Assembly: GCF_000967915.1 (NCBI RefSeq) | Contig: NC_022549.1 | Span: 732,366-796,365 of the forward strand | Length of the DNA: 64,000 bases | Reading direction: 5' to 3' | From: Paracholeplasma brassicae | GTDB lineage: Bacteria; Bacillota_I; Bacilli_A; Acholeplasmatales; UBA5453 | In this document: in pieces, positions 15,752 to 24,453 of the stretch | Layout of the letters: each line of letters starts with the position of its first letter | Numbering within the stretch: position 1 is the first letter of the stretch | The notes under the pieces: model-generated | Databases searched by the model: none | Told to the model about the DNA's origin: nothing | What the model saw: the letters and a program-made list of their open reading frames with translations, nothing else | Position numbers and translations under genes: made by a program

Positions 15752-17938
15752 ATGAAAAAATACGCATCAATACTTGTCTTTTTGATTGTTTTATTGTTGT
15801 CTTCCTGTAAGACACCAATAAACGACGAGTATTTAGTGATTAACTACAATATTGAGACAAAAAAAATAATTAACGTCAATCATGATTATGAGGTTATCAT
15901 TACGGATCAAAACGTCTTAATTTACTTTGAAGTGAGACCTAAAAGTGGGGAAATAAAAACCTTTGAACGGTTGATTGTTAATAAAAAAGAAGTGAAGAAC
16001 TACGAATTCTTAGATAATAAAATAACGTTTTACCAAATTAGTGAGCATCCAACCAAACCGGATGAGCAAGTTAACGTCGATATCACTTTAAAAACCAATG
16101 GTGGTTACTGGACAAGTGAACAATTAACGGATCTTGAAGCTTCAAGCGCCCACACAATAACTAGTAAAAATGATTACACAGGTTCAACGTTTTCCTTACA
16201 TGATTCGACGACCACCGGATTAAGATGGTACTATAAATTGTTTTTAAATTATAACGAAACAGTCGATCTCTATGAGGTTGTCTACAAAGACTTAGCAACC
16301 GCCCAAGTGTCGATGTTAAATCTACCTGAATATGATTTCATTATTGGGGTTGCGGCTAACTATTTTGATGCAGAAACAAGAGAACAAATCATACATTATA
16401 CGAATCAAAGTGATCCGCTCTTTGCTTCCTTTAATCTTGACCCAGCAAGTTACACGGAAGGTGACTTGGTTATTTCTTTTTATGAGGATTCGGTGATTAG
16501 TGGAAATCTGACAAAAACGTATCTTGAGTCAGCGACCTTGCCAATCCCTTACAAAAAAGGATTTACATTTGTTGGTTGGTCTGATGGGGTCAACGTGTTT
16601 TCTGATTACAGCGTTCATCAAGCAAAGGACAAGGTGGTTGAAGTGACTTACGAGGCCATTTGGCAAGAAAAAACAGTCGAAGAATTAGAGACTTTCTTGG
16701 ATGAATTAATCCCATTAGTCATCGATGAAAACTTGTATTTTGAAACATCCTATAGTGCATTTGACCTTCAATTCGATAGTTCCACGGAATCGGTGATTTC
16801 AAACGAAGGTATTTATACAAGGCCGTATAAAGATCAAAATGTCCGCCTTTCTGTTCATGTCTATGAGGCAAATCAATTAATTAAAACAATCAATTACGAT
16901 GTGATTGCAAAAGGCTACAAATCGCTTGATTCAAGCTTTGCATCGAGTTACATCTACAGAAATTATTCACAAGTTGACGACTTATTTTTTGAGACCTTAG
17001 ATGTCATCAATACCGCGTTTATTACGGCAAATAGTCAAGGTAACTTAAGCGGTTCTAGTTACTTATCAAATGTCAAACAGTACATCATGCCAAGAGCCAA
17101 AGAAAACGGGAACTGGGTGATTATGTCGGTTGCACCTGAATCTAGCTGGTCTTCGATTGCTTCATCACAACAATCGATTGATACACTAGCTAATCAGATT
17201 GTTGAATTCATTAATGTGCATGGGTTTGACGGTGTGGATATCGATTGGGAAACACCGACGGACAGTGAGAAGACAAGGTTTACGGCACTGATGAAAACCG
17301 TCTATCAAAAAGTAAAATCGAACAATCCCAATCATTTAGTTACCACAGCAATTACCGGTGGTATGTGGCAACCACCACGATATGATTTGATTAACTCACA
17401 AATCTACCTAGATTACATTAACTTAATGACTTATGGAATGACTAGTTCAAATGGCCAATATCAAAACGCACTTTATAAAAGCACGACGTTTCATAATACC
17501 TCTTTAAAACTTGGTGCAAGTCTAAATACAGCAAGTATTGATGAAAGTGTGAAAATGCTAAAAAATAGCTATGGAGTTCCTTACAGTAAAATAGTAGTTG
17601 GTGTCGCGTTCTATGGGATTAAACAAACAAGGATCTATAATGAACAGACCAATACGTTTGATGCATTTAAGAATGCTGGGTCAGTTTATTATAATCACAT
17701 TGAAAACATCTATATGACCGATTCGAGTTACGAGCTAGTCTATGATACTGGTGCGGGCGTACCTTATATTTACAAGAAGGATGGAACCGAATTTATTTCT
17801 TTTGATAACCCACAAAGTATTCTAGAAAAAGGAAACTATATCCTTAAAAATAAGTTAGGCGGGATGATGTTTTGGGAGTATGGAACAGATCCAACGAACC
17901 GGTTATTAGAAGCGGTAAAACAGGGCATGGGAAAATAA
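15752..17938 (+). CDS. Glycoside hydrolase family 18 lipoprotein (chitinase/endo-N-acetylglucosaminidase-like)
   Basis: Surface lipoprotein of 728 aa. A signal peptide ends in lipobox LSSC. Residues about 30-240 are an unassigned beta-rich region. Residues about 240-305 resemble the InlB-type repeat (FVGWSDG). The GH18 barrel covers about 390-728 with the DxxDxDxE motif as DGVDIDWE (Asp493, Asp496, Asp498, catalytic Glu500). YINLMTYGM and GGMMFWEYG follow. Substrate could be chitin, peptidoglycan-type glycan or host N-glycan. No transporter for amino sugars is adjacent. Confidence 0.9.
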   Translation: MKKYASILVFLIVLLLSSCKTPINDEYLVINYNIETKKIINVNHDYEVIITDQNVLIYFEVRPKSGEIKTFERLIVNKKEVKNYEFLDNKITFYQISEHPTKPDEQVNVDITLKTNGGYWTSEQLTDLEASSAHTITSKNDYTGSTFSLHDSTTTGLRWYYKLFLNYNETVDLYEVVYKDLATAQVSMLNLPEYDFIIGVAANYFDAETREQIIHYTNQSDPLFASFNLDPASYTEGDLVISFYEDSVISGNLTKTYLESATLPIPYKKGFTFVGWSDGVNVFSDYSVHQAKDKVVEVTYEAIWQEKTVEELETFLDELIPLVIDENLYFETSYSAFDLQFDSSTESVISNEGIYTRPYKDQNVRLSVHVYEANQLIKTINYDVIAKGYKSLDSSFASSYIYRNYSQVDDLFFETLDVINTAFITANSQGNLSGSSYLSNVKQYIMPRAKENGNWVIMSVAPESSWSSIASSQQSIDTLANQIVEFINVHGFDGVDIDWETPTDSEKTRFTALMKTVYQKVKSNNPNHLVTTAITGGMWQPPRYDLINSQIYLDYINLMTYGMTSSNGQYQNALYKSTTFHNTSLKLGASLNTASIDESVKMLKNSYGVPYSKIVVGVAFYGIKQTRIYNEQTNTFDAFKNAGSVYYNHIENIYMTDSSYELVYDTGAGVPYIYKKDGTEFISFDNPQSILEKGNYILKNKLGGMMFWEYGTDPTNRLLEAVKQGMGK

Positions 17939-17948
17939 ATAGAACAAG

Positions 17949-17983
17949 AAAAACAAGGACACGATTCGATGTCCTTGTTTTTA
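17949..17983 (+). terminator. Terminator after the GH18 gene
   Basis: ACAAGGACA / TGTCCTTGT stem (17953-17961 with 17970-17978) flanked by A and T runs. Confidence 0.9.
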
Positions 17984-17995
17984 TAAAACATTTTT

Positions 17996-18009
17996 GTTGA
18001 CTGCTCAAC
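17996..18009. promoter_or_regulatory. MarR-type operator 1
   Basis: Palindrome GTTGA-CTGC-TCAAC covering the -35 box of the ABC exporter promoter. It matches operator 2 (18033-18046) at 13 of 14 positions in inverted orientation. Confidence 0.75.
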
Positions 18010-18025
18010 AAAGAAGTGATAAAAT
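17997..18025 (+). promoter_or_regulatory. Promoter of the ABC exporter/MarR operon
   Basis: TTGACT at 17997-18002 and TAAAAT at 18020-18025 with a 17-base spacer. The -35 lies inside operator 1, and operator 2 begins 8 bases after the -10, so a bound repressor would block initiation from both sides. Confidence 0.8.
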
Positions 18026-18032
18026 GCTAACA

Positions 18033-18046
18033 GTTGAGTAGTCAAC
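18033..18046. promoter_or_regulatory. MarR-type operator 2
   Basis: Palindrome GTTGA-GTAG-TCAAC just downstream of the -10 box, same arms as operator 1, centre to centre 37 bases apart. Confidence 0.75.
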
Positions 18047-18063
18047 AAGATTGGAGATTCATT

Positions 18064-19836
18064 ATGTTAAAACTAGCAAAATACTTTAAGTGGTGGTATT
18101 ACCCACTCATTATCTTAATTGTGGCCTTAATCTACATTCAAATTGAATTTGACTTAAGATTAATCGATAAAGTCGCAGATATTATTCGAAGTATCGGTAT
18201 AGCCGATACGACAGGCACGCCACAAACCGATGAAATTCTTTCGATAGGACTCAGTATGATTTTAATCACACTTGTTAGCATATCGACAACCATTTTAGCG
18301 AGTTTTTTAGCCTCACGCATCGGCGCAAACCTCTCAAAGAATTTGCGTAAACAATTGTATTTAAAGGTGGATGGATTCTCATTAGAAGAAATCAATCAAT
18401 TTTCAACGTCCTCACTGATTACAAGAACTTCAAATGACATTCAGCAAGTACAAATGGTGATGATTATTTTACTTAGAATGGCCATCACAGCACCTATGAT
18501 GGCAATCAGAGGTGTGTTAAAGATTTCAGGGCTAAGTAATGAGCTTTCGATCATAACCGCCATTGGGGTTATCTTTATTTTAACGGTGATCAGTGTTATC
18601 TTCGTTTTTGTTACACCAAAATTTAAGGTGATGCAAGAACAAAATGATGAGCTTAATTTAGTCACAAGAGAAAACCTAGTCGGGCTAAGAGTTGTTCGTG
18701 CACACAACGCTCAAGAGATTGAGAAAGATAAATTTGAAAACATCAATGAACGCATCACGAGACTTAACTTGTTTGTTAATCGTGGGATGCAGTTATTAAT
18801 GCCAAACATGGCTTTAGCAATGAATGGGGTCAGTTTAGCCATTGTTTGGCTAGCTGCGGTATTAATTAATCAAGGCAACTTAGGACAAAACGGTTACGAT
18901 GGCATCGCGATTCAAACACAATTTACGACGTATTCGATGCAAATTCTAATTAGTTTTATGATGCTTACCATGCTCTTTATTATGATTCCAAGAGGCCAAG
19001 TATCAGCAAAGCGTATTAGAGAAGTCCTTAACACCAAAACAAAGATTAAAGACCCAGTTAATCCAAAGACAATAAATAAAGAAGAAGCGATTCATATTAA
19101 GTTTGAAGATGTGTGTTTTAAATACCCAAATGCGGAAGAATGTGTCATTGAAAATGTCAATTTTGAAGCAAATATGGGACAAACGGTGGCTTTCATTGGA
19201 TCAACCGGTAGTGGAAAATCAACCATCATTAATCTAATTCCTAGATTTTATGATGTGACTCACGGTTCGATTAAAATTAATGACATCGATATCAGAGACC
19301 TGAAACAAACGGATTTGATCGATTTGGTTGGTTATGTGCCACAAAAAGGGATGTTATTTCAAGGTGACATCCAATCGAATTTAAGATTAGGAAATGAACA
19401 TGCCACGGACGAAGAATTATTAAGTGCGCTTGAAATATCGCAATCTAAGGAGTTTGTTATGGCTTTAGAAGATAATCTTAACGCACCCGTATCCCAAGGT
19501 GGTAAAAACTTTTCTGGTGGGCAAAGACAGCGCTTATGTATTGCAAGAACGATTGTCAAACAACCTAAAATTTACATATTTGATGATTCGTTTAGTGCGC
19601 TTGATTATCAAACCGATCGTAAACTAAGAAGAGAACTGGAAAAAACGACGAAGAACGCGATTAAATTGATTGTGGCACAGCGCATTAGCACCATACTTCA
19701 CGCGGATCAAATTGTTGTTTTAGAAAATGGCAAAATTGTCGGTAAGGGCACACATAAAGAGCTATTAAAGACAAATCATGTGTATCAGGAAATGGCATAT
19801 TCTCAATTGTCTGAGGAGGAACTAGCTCATGAATAA
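18064..19836 (+). CDS. ABC multidrug exporter half-transporter, degenerate-site subunit
   Basis: One half of a heterodimeric exporter of the BmrC/LmrC type: six membrane helices (about 15-325), then an ATPase domain. Walker A GSTGSGKST starts at 379 and the signature reads FSGGQRQR. Walker B IYIFDDSFSALD has Asp508 where the catalytic Glu should be. That change is the hallmark of the subunit with the weak ATP site in such pairs. GGAGA before ATG 18064 sets the start; the frame open from 18034 is spurious. It overlaps the partner gene by 8 bases. Confidence 0.92.
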   Translation: MLKLAKYFKWWYYPLIILIVALIYIQIEFDLRLIDKVADIIRSIGIADTTGTPQTDEILSIGLSMILITLVSISTTILASFLASRIGANLSKNLRKQLYLKVDGFSLEEINQFSTSSLITRTSNDIQQVQMVMIILLRMAITAPMMAIRGVLKISGLSNELSIITAIGVIFILTVISVIFVFVTPKFKVMQEQNDELNLVTRENLVGLRVVRAHNAQEIEKDKFENINERITRLNLFVNRGMQLLMPNMALAMNGVSLAIVWLAAVLINQGNLGQNGYDGIAIQTQFTTYSMQILISFMMLTMLFIMIPRGQVSAKRIREVLNTKTKIKDPVNPKTINKEEAIHIKFEDVCFKYPNAEECVIENVNFEANMGQTVAFIGSTGSGKSTIINLIPRFYDVTHGSIKINDIDIRDLKQTDLIDLVGYVPQKGMLFQGDIQSNLRLGNEHATDEELLSALEISQSKEFVMALEDNLNAPVSQGGKNFSGGQRQRLCIARTIVKQPKIYIFDDSFSALDYQTDRKLRRELEKTTKNAIKLIVAQRISTILHADQIVVLENGKIVGKGTHKELLKTNHVYQEMAYSQLSEEELAHE

Positions 19837-21667
19837 ACGAGTAAATAACACACAATCACGCGGACCAGGGCATGGCCCAGGACACGGTATGGGTGCCGTT
19901 CAAAAACCTAAAAATATGAAAAAGTCATTAATGAAATTGCTCAACAGCATGAAAGGTTACCAACTTTGGTTACTAATTGCGTTTTTATTTGCTGGAATGT
20001 CTACCGTATTTAATATTTTAGGACCGACCTTGTTAGGTGATATTACGAACGTTGTGCATTTATCGGTTAAAGAAGGTACACAAATCGATCTTGATAAAAT
20101 TAGACAAATAGCGATACTCTTAATCGTCTTATATCTACTAAGTATGATTTTTAATATTATTCAATCGTTTATCTTAACGCGAGTAACTCAAAGCACAGTT
20201 AAGCAATATCGAACACAAATATCAAGAAAAATTAATCGATTGCCACTGGCGTATTTTGACAACAAAAGCTATGGTGAGGTTTTATCAATTGTAACAAATG
20301 ATATTGATACCATCGGTCAAGCGTTAAACCAATCGGTCTCACAATTGATTACATCGACTACCTCAATTATTGGTATTGTCGTTATCATGATTACCATCAG
20401 TATTCAATTATCGATTGTATCATTTGTCGCAATTCCACTTTCGTTTGTTGCGATTATGATTGTGATGAAGTTTTCACAAAAATACTTTAGATCGCAACAA
20501 AAGAGTTTAGGGAAAATCAATGGTCACATCGAAGAAATCTATTCTGCACATAACGTTGTAAAAGTATTCAATGCATCAAATAAAAACTTAGAAAAATTTG
20601 AAACTTACAACAATGAAATGGAAAAAAGTGCCTACATGAGCCAATTTCTTTCTGGCTTAATGATGCCAATTACGACATTTATTTCAAATTTATCGTTCCT
20701 TGCTGTTGGTGTTTTTGGTGGCATATTGACCGTGAGAGGCGTTATCTTAATCGGCGATATTCAGTCAATGATTCAATACAATCGCAGGGTCTCACAGCCA
20801 CTCGGGCAGATTGCTCAATCATTTAACCAAGTTCAAAGTGCAATCGCTGCATCTGAACGTGTGTTTGAATTCTTAGAACAAGCTGAAATGAAAGATGAAT
20901 CTAATCTTCATCAATCAGTCAATTTACTTGAAGGAAACGTTACCTTTAAACACGTTAAATTCGGTTATCAATCAGATAAAATAATCATTAAAGACTTTAA
21001 TTTAGAAGCAACAAAAGGTCAAAAAATCGCGATTGTTGGACCAACAGGTGCAGGTAAAACAACCTTAGTGAACTTGATTATGAAATTCTATGAAATCAAT
21101 GAGGGGGATATTTTGTTTGATGGCGTTAGTATTCATGAATTAAGCCGTGAGAAGATTGCCGATTTATTTGCGATGGTCTTACAAGACGCTTGGTTATTCA
21201 AAGGTACTATTTATGACAACCTAACGTATGGATCTAAAAACGTTACTCAAGAAGAAGTCATTAAGGCTGCTCAAATGGCGAATATTCATCACTTTATTGA
21301 ATCACTTCCAAACGGTTATCAGATGATTCTAGATGAAGAATCGGGTATTTCACAAGGACAAAAGCAGTTGTTTACAATTGCTAGAGCCATGGTAAGAAAT
21401 GCACCGATGTTGATTCTTGATGAAGCAACCTCAAGTGTCGACACAAGAACAGAAGTATTAATTCAAGAAGCGATGGATAAACTAATGCATGGCAGAACGA
21501 CATTTGTTATTGCCCACCGTCTCTCAACAATTAAGAATGCAGACATCATCCTTGTGATGAATGAAGGCGACATCATCGAATCGGGTAATCACGAAACGCT
21601 ATTAAAACAAAATGGTTTTTATGCCAACCTCTACAACAGTCAGTTTGAAAAGGTTGAACAAGTATGA
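19829..21667 (+). CDS. ABC multidrug exporter half-transporter, catalytic subunit
   Basis: Partner of the preceding gene. The N-terminal 20 residues are rich in Gly, His and Pro (GPGHGPGHGMG), perhaps a metal-binding or flexible tail. Six helices follow, then the ATPase domain with Walker A GPTGAGKT from 404, signature ISQGQKQ and Walker B LILDEATSS with the catalytic Glu532 present. The altered signature (SQGQ rather than SGGQ) would face the degenerate site of the partner, as in known heterodimers. 612 aa. It overlaps the MarR gene by ATGA. Confidence 0.92.
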   Translation: MNKRVNNTQSRGPGHGPGHGMGAVQKPKNMKKSLMKLLNSMKGYQLWLLIAFLFAGMSTVFNILGPTLLGDITNVVHLSVKEGTQIDLDKIRQIAILLIVLYLLSMIFNIIQSFILTRVTQSTVKQYRTQISRKINRLPLAYFDNKSYGEVLSIVTNDIDTIGQALNQSVSQLITSTTSIIGIVVIMITISIQLSIVSFVAIPLSFVAIMIVMKFSQKYFRSQQKSLGKINGHIEEIYSAHNVVKVFNASNKNLEKFETYNNEMEKSAYMSQFLSGLMMPITTFISNLSFLAVGVFGGILTVRGVILIGDIQSMIQYNRRVSQPLGQIAQSFNQVQSAIAASERVFEFLEQAEMKDESNLHQSVNLLEGNVTFKHVKFGYQSDKIIIKDFNLEATKGQKIAIVGPTGAGKTTLVNLIMKFYEINEGDILFDGVSIHELSREKIADLFAMVLQDAWLFKGTIYDNLTYGSKNVTQEEVIKAAQMANIHHFIESLPNGYQMILDEESGISQGQKQLFTIARAMVRNAPMLILDEATSSVDTRTEVLIQEAMDKLMHGRTTFVIAHRLSTIKNADIILVMNEGDIIESGNHETLLKQNGFYANLYNSQFEKVEQV

Positions 21668-22110
21668 GTGAAAAGCACATTGACTACGACTATTTAAGTC
21701 TAACTCAAGAACTTCACAGTTTAACAAAAATGATTCATCAATCGTTAGATGATCAAATTAAAGATTTTAATATAAGCCGACTTCATGCACCATACATTAA
21801 ACTGTTGTCTGTTTTTAAGACAGGATTAACCCAAAAAGAACTAACCAGTAAATTAGGTGTCGATAAAGCAAATACGTCAAGAGCGATCAATGATTTAGTC
21901 AAAAAGAATTACGTGAAAAAAGATTTTCAAGAAAACTTGGAAATCAATTATAAACTGGTGTTAACCGAAAAAGGCCTTGCACTATCAAACACCTTGATGA
22001 AGACCGTTGAAGACAAATACGTGGAATTATTTAGTGTCTTAGAGCTAGAAGAACTAGAAACGTTCAGACGAATTGTGAAGAAAATAACGTCTAGTGCAAT
22101 CATTAAATAA
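21664..22110 (+). CDS. MarR-family repressor of the ABC exporter operon
   Basis: Winged-helix regulator of 148 aa. KTGLTQKELTSKLGVDKANTSRAINDLVKKNYV is the HTH and recognition helix, followed by the wing (ENLEINYKLVLTEKG) and a C-terminal dimer helix. It is the last gene of the exporter operon with a four-base overlap. The two GTTGA-N4-TCAAC palindromes at the operon promoter are the probable binding sites, so it likely represses its own operon and is released by a drug or metabolite ligand. Confidence 0.92.
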   Translation: MSEKHIDYDYLSLTQELHSLTKMIHQSLDDQIKDFNISRLHAPYIKLLSVFKTGLTQKELTSKLGVDKANTSRAINDLVKKNYVKKDFQENLEINYKLVLTEKGLALSNTLMKTVEDKYVELFSVLELEELETFRRIVKKITSSAIIK

Positions 22111-22137
22111 TTTTACTAGGTAAGAAAATACTTTTTG

Positions 22138-22146
22138 TGATATAAT
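22138..22146 (+). promoter_or_regulatory. Extended -10 promoter
   Basis: TGATATAAT at 22138-22146, 27 bases before the ATG at 22173. Confidence 0.6.
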
Positions 22147-22172
22147 ATATTTGGGGAAAGAAGGTATTAAGT

Positions 22173-22373
22173 ATGGCTTGGAGCAATGAATCTCGCATAA
22201 TTGGCGAAAAAGTACAAGTATTGAATGAAAAAGAAATGGGCGTAATTACAAGAATTGATTACGAACGTAAGTTAATCTATGTTTTATTTAAACGTTTAAG
22301 AGAAGAAGCTTACCCTTACCCAGAAGCATTCGAACAAAATTATTTAACTGTAAAAATGAGCAGTAACCGATAG
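22173..22373 (+). CDS. Small hypothetical protein, 66 aa
   Basis: A monocistronic gene with its own promoter, AAGAAGG ribosome site and strong terminator, so it is very likely expressed. The sequence is beta-rich (IIGEKVQVLNEKEMGVITRIDYERKLIYVLFKRL...) and has the look of a small SH3/KOW-like barrel: a turn GEKVQVL followed by paired strands. No function can be assigned. Confidence 0.75.
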   Translation: MAWSNESRIIGEKVQVLNEKEMGVITRIDYERKLIYVLFKRLREEAYPYPEAFEQNYLTVKMSSNR

Positions 22374-22392
22374 TTAATAAACTTATGAATGA

Positions 22393-22420
22393 AATCAGGC
22401 AATCAATGCCTGATTTTTTA
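22393..22420 (+). terminator. Terminator after the 66-aa gene
   Basis: AATCAGGCA / TGCCTGATT stem (22393-22401 with 22407-22415) followed by a T run. Confidence 0.9.
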
Positions 22421-22485
22421 TCGTTTCTAAAAAATAATAATAATTCACATAAAATACCTATTTTTGAAAACGCTAACATTTAATC

Positions 22486-22514
22486 TTGTATTTCGATTTG
22501 AAGATTGATATAAT
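22486..22514 (+). promoter_or_regulatory. Promoter of the VOC protein gene
   Basis: TTGTAT at 22486-22491, 17-base spacer, TATAAT at 22509-22514 with an extended TGA in front. Confidence 0.75.
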
Positions 22515-22536
22515 CTAGGTATGAGAGGTGAAAGCA

Positions 22537-22995
22537 ATGCAAACAATACATCCATTCCTGTGGTTTAACGACAACTTGGAAGATGTTATTGCGTACTATC
22601 TTGAAGTCTTTAAAGATAGTGAAGTGCTAGAAAAGCGGGAGCATTACGATGGTCCATTGAAAGGGAAGTTATTCCAAGCAACGTTTCGCTTAAATGACTT
22701 AATCTTTATGGCAATCAACGGCGGTCCATATGTGAAATTTAGTGGCGCAGTTTCGTTTTTAGTAAGTTGTGATTCACAAGAAGAACTAGATTATTACTAC
22801 GATACCTTAGGTAAAGATGGTAAAATCGAAAATTGTGGTTGGTTAGTTGATAAATTTGGTGTGACATGGCAGATTGTCCCAAAACAATTAATGAACCTAT
22901 TAGGATCTTCTGATCTTGAAAAAGTCGGCAGAGTAACACGAGCAATGTTACATATGGAACGACTAAATATTGAACAATTATTGAAAGTCGAATAA
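22537..22995 (+). CDS. VOC superfamily protein (PhnB-like)
   Basis: A 152-aa glyoxalase/VOC-fold protein of the PhnB-like group. It opens IHPFLWFNDNLEDVIAYY, repeated-fold strands follow, and it ends with GWLVDKFGVTWQIVP, the group's C-terminal signature. These proteins are often annotated as 3-demethylubiquinone methyltransferase-like but their reaction is mostly unknown. GAGAGGTG at 22523-22530 selects ATG 22537 over the in-frame GTG at 22528. Confidence 0.88.
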   Translation: MQTIHPFLWFNDNLEDVIAYYLEVFKDSEVLEKREHYDGPLKGKLFQATFRLNDLIFMAINGGPYVKFSGAVSFLVSCDSQEELDYYYDTLGKDGKIENCGWLVDKFGVTWQIVPKQLMNLLGSSDLEKVGRVTRAMLHMERLNIEQLLKVE

Positions 22996-23001
22996 GAATG
23001 T

Positions 23002-23033
23002 AAAAACGTGAATGTTTGATTATTCACGTTTTT
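23002..23033 (+). terminator. Terminator after the VOC gene
   Basis: AAAAACGTGAAT pairs with ATTCACGTTTTT. Confidence 0.9.
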
Positions 23034-23076
23034 CTTTAATCCAAATACAACAAGATAAAAGAAAAGGGGACCACCT

Positions 23077-24183
23077 GTGAAAACCGTTTATCCTAATTAT
23101 CAAAACTCAATCTTAAATGTTTCAGCAACGATTCTTAAGCATTACGGAGTAACAAGTCCTTACGACTCAATTCAGTTGCTAGAAAACGAATTAAATATGA
23201 ATCCAAAGCACGTGATGTTAGTATTACTTGATGGGCTTGGCGTTAATATCATTAAGAACAATACGAGCAAGGACTCTATATTTAGAACGTTAATGAAAGC
23301 TGAAATTACCTCTGTTTTTCCACCTACAACAGTAGCTGCAACAACAAGCGTTATCTCAGGGCTACCCCCGTTTTCACATGGTCACATCGGATGGACACAA
23401 TACAATAAAAAAGATGATTCGAATACCGTTGTTTTTATGAATGAAGATTTTTATGACAAAACAAAAGTACTAAAAGAGAACTTTCAACGAAGAGATTTAA
23501 GCTATGAAACCATCTTTACAAAAATCAAACGAGCCAATCCCAATCTTCACGTCTATGAAGTGTTTCCGAGTTTTAGAGATAATGGGTTTGATACATTCAA
23601 GGCTCAAGTCGATCACTTAATTAATGTCAGTAAGGGTAAAGCTAGCTTTAGCTATTGTTATTGGGTTGAACCAGATAAAACCATTCATGAGACAGGAACA
23701 AAAGATCCACAGTTAACCAAATTAATTGGACAACTTGAAAAAGAAGTTAAACGTCTAATCACAAACGTCGCTAAAGATACTTTAATTGTGTTGATCGCTG
23801 ATCACGGATTAGTGGATGTCAAGCCGATTAATATCAATAACGAACAAACGCTTTTAGAAACCCTAAGACGTATGCCTTCGGTTGAACCAAGGGCGTGTGC
23901 ATTTTATCTAAAAGATGGGATGCATGAAGCGTTTAAAAATGAATTTAAAAGGCTATTTAAAAAGAATTTCATTTTGTTAACTAGAAAAGAATTTTTAGAA
24001 ACGAAATTGCTTGGTGATGGGGTAAAACATCCGTTGTTAAACGAATTTATTGGTGATTATATGGCCATAGCCAAATCAAACTACATGATTCAACTAAAAG
24101 AAGTGAATCAGTTTAAAGCGCATCACGCTGGTCTTTTAAAAGATGAAATGATGGTCCCTTTAATCATGCACCATCAATCCTAA
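23077..24183 (+). CDS. Alkaline phosphatase-superfamily phosphodiesterase/nucleotide pyrophosphatase-like
   Basis: Metal-dependent hydrolase of the type I phosphodiesterase/nucleotide pyrophosphatase family, 368 aa. The first metal Asp is in LVLLDGLGVN near 50. The nucleophile Thr lies in the PPTTVAATTSVISGLPP stretch near 87-95, the paired Asp-His in IADHGL near 247 and a late His in HHAG. There is no signal peptide, so it is cytoplasmic. GTG start at 23077 with AAGGGGA six bases upstream. Substrate unknown. Confidence 0.85.
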   Translation: MKTVYPNYQNSILNVSATILKHYGVTSPYDSIQLLENELNMNPKHVMLVLLDGLGVNIIKNNTSKDSIFRTLMKAEITSVFPPTTVAATTSVISGLPPFSHGHIGWTQYNKKDDSNTVVFMNEDFYDKTKVLKENFQRRDLSYETIFTKIKRANPNLHVYEVFPSFRDNGFDTFKAQVDHLINVSKGKASFSYCYWVEPDKTIHETGTKDPQLTKLIGQLEKEVKRLITNVAKDTLIVLIADHGLVDVKPININNEQTLLETLRRMPSVEPRACAFYLKDGMHEAFKNEFKRLFKKNFILLTRKEFLETKLLGDGVKHPLLNEFIGDYMAIAKSNYMIQLKEVNQFKAHHAGLLKDEMMVPLIMHHQS

Positions 24184-24207
24184 CAAGGCATTTGAGTTAG
24201 AAATAAA

Positions 24208-24240
24208 CAAAAAACGCTACCTCACTGAGATAGCGTCTTA
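24208..24240. terminator. Terminator shared by the phosphodiesterase gene and tRNA-Lys
   Basis: ACGCTA (24214-24219) pairs with TAGCGT (24231-24236), with an inner CTC/GAG pairing. The A run to the left makes it a strong terminator on the minus strand for the tRNA; the T-rich right side can serve the plus strand. Confidence 0.75.
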
Positions 24241-24247
24241 TTTTTAA

Positions 24248-24323
24248 TGGTACACCCGCACGGGCTCGAACCGTGGACCCACTGATTAAGAGTCAGTTGC
24301 TCTACCGACTGAGCTACGGATGC
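24248..24323 (-). tRNA. tRNA-Lys (CTT)
   Basis: 76-base cloverleaf on the minus strand: acceptor GCATCCG with CGGGTGT (two G-U pairs), D-arm with AGCTCAGTCGGTAGAGC, anticodon arm ACTGA-CTCTTAA-TCAGT giving anticodon CTT, T-arm with GGTTCGAGCC, and an encoded CCA end. Confidence 0.95.
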
Positions 24324-24453
24324 ATCTTATTTTTAGCGCAAAATTATGATAACATATTTAAAAAATAATTACAACACTATTTTGAATTTAAATGTGAAAA
24401 TCATGCAATTATGTTGTATCATATAAGGGTAAGTTTCAAGGAGGTAATCAGAA

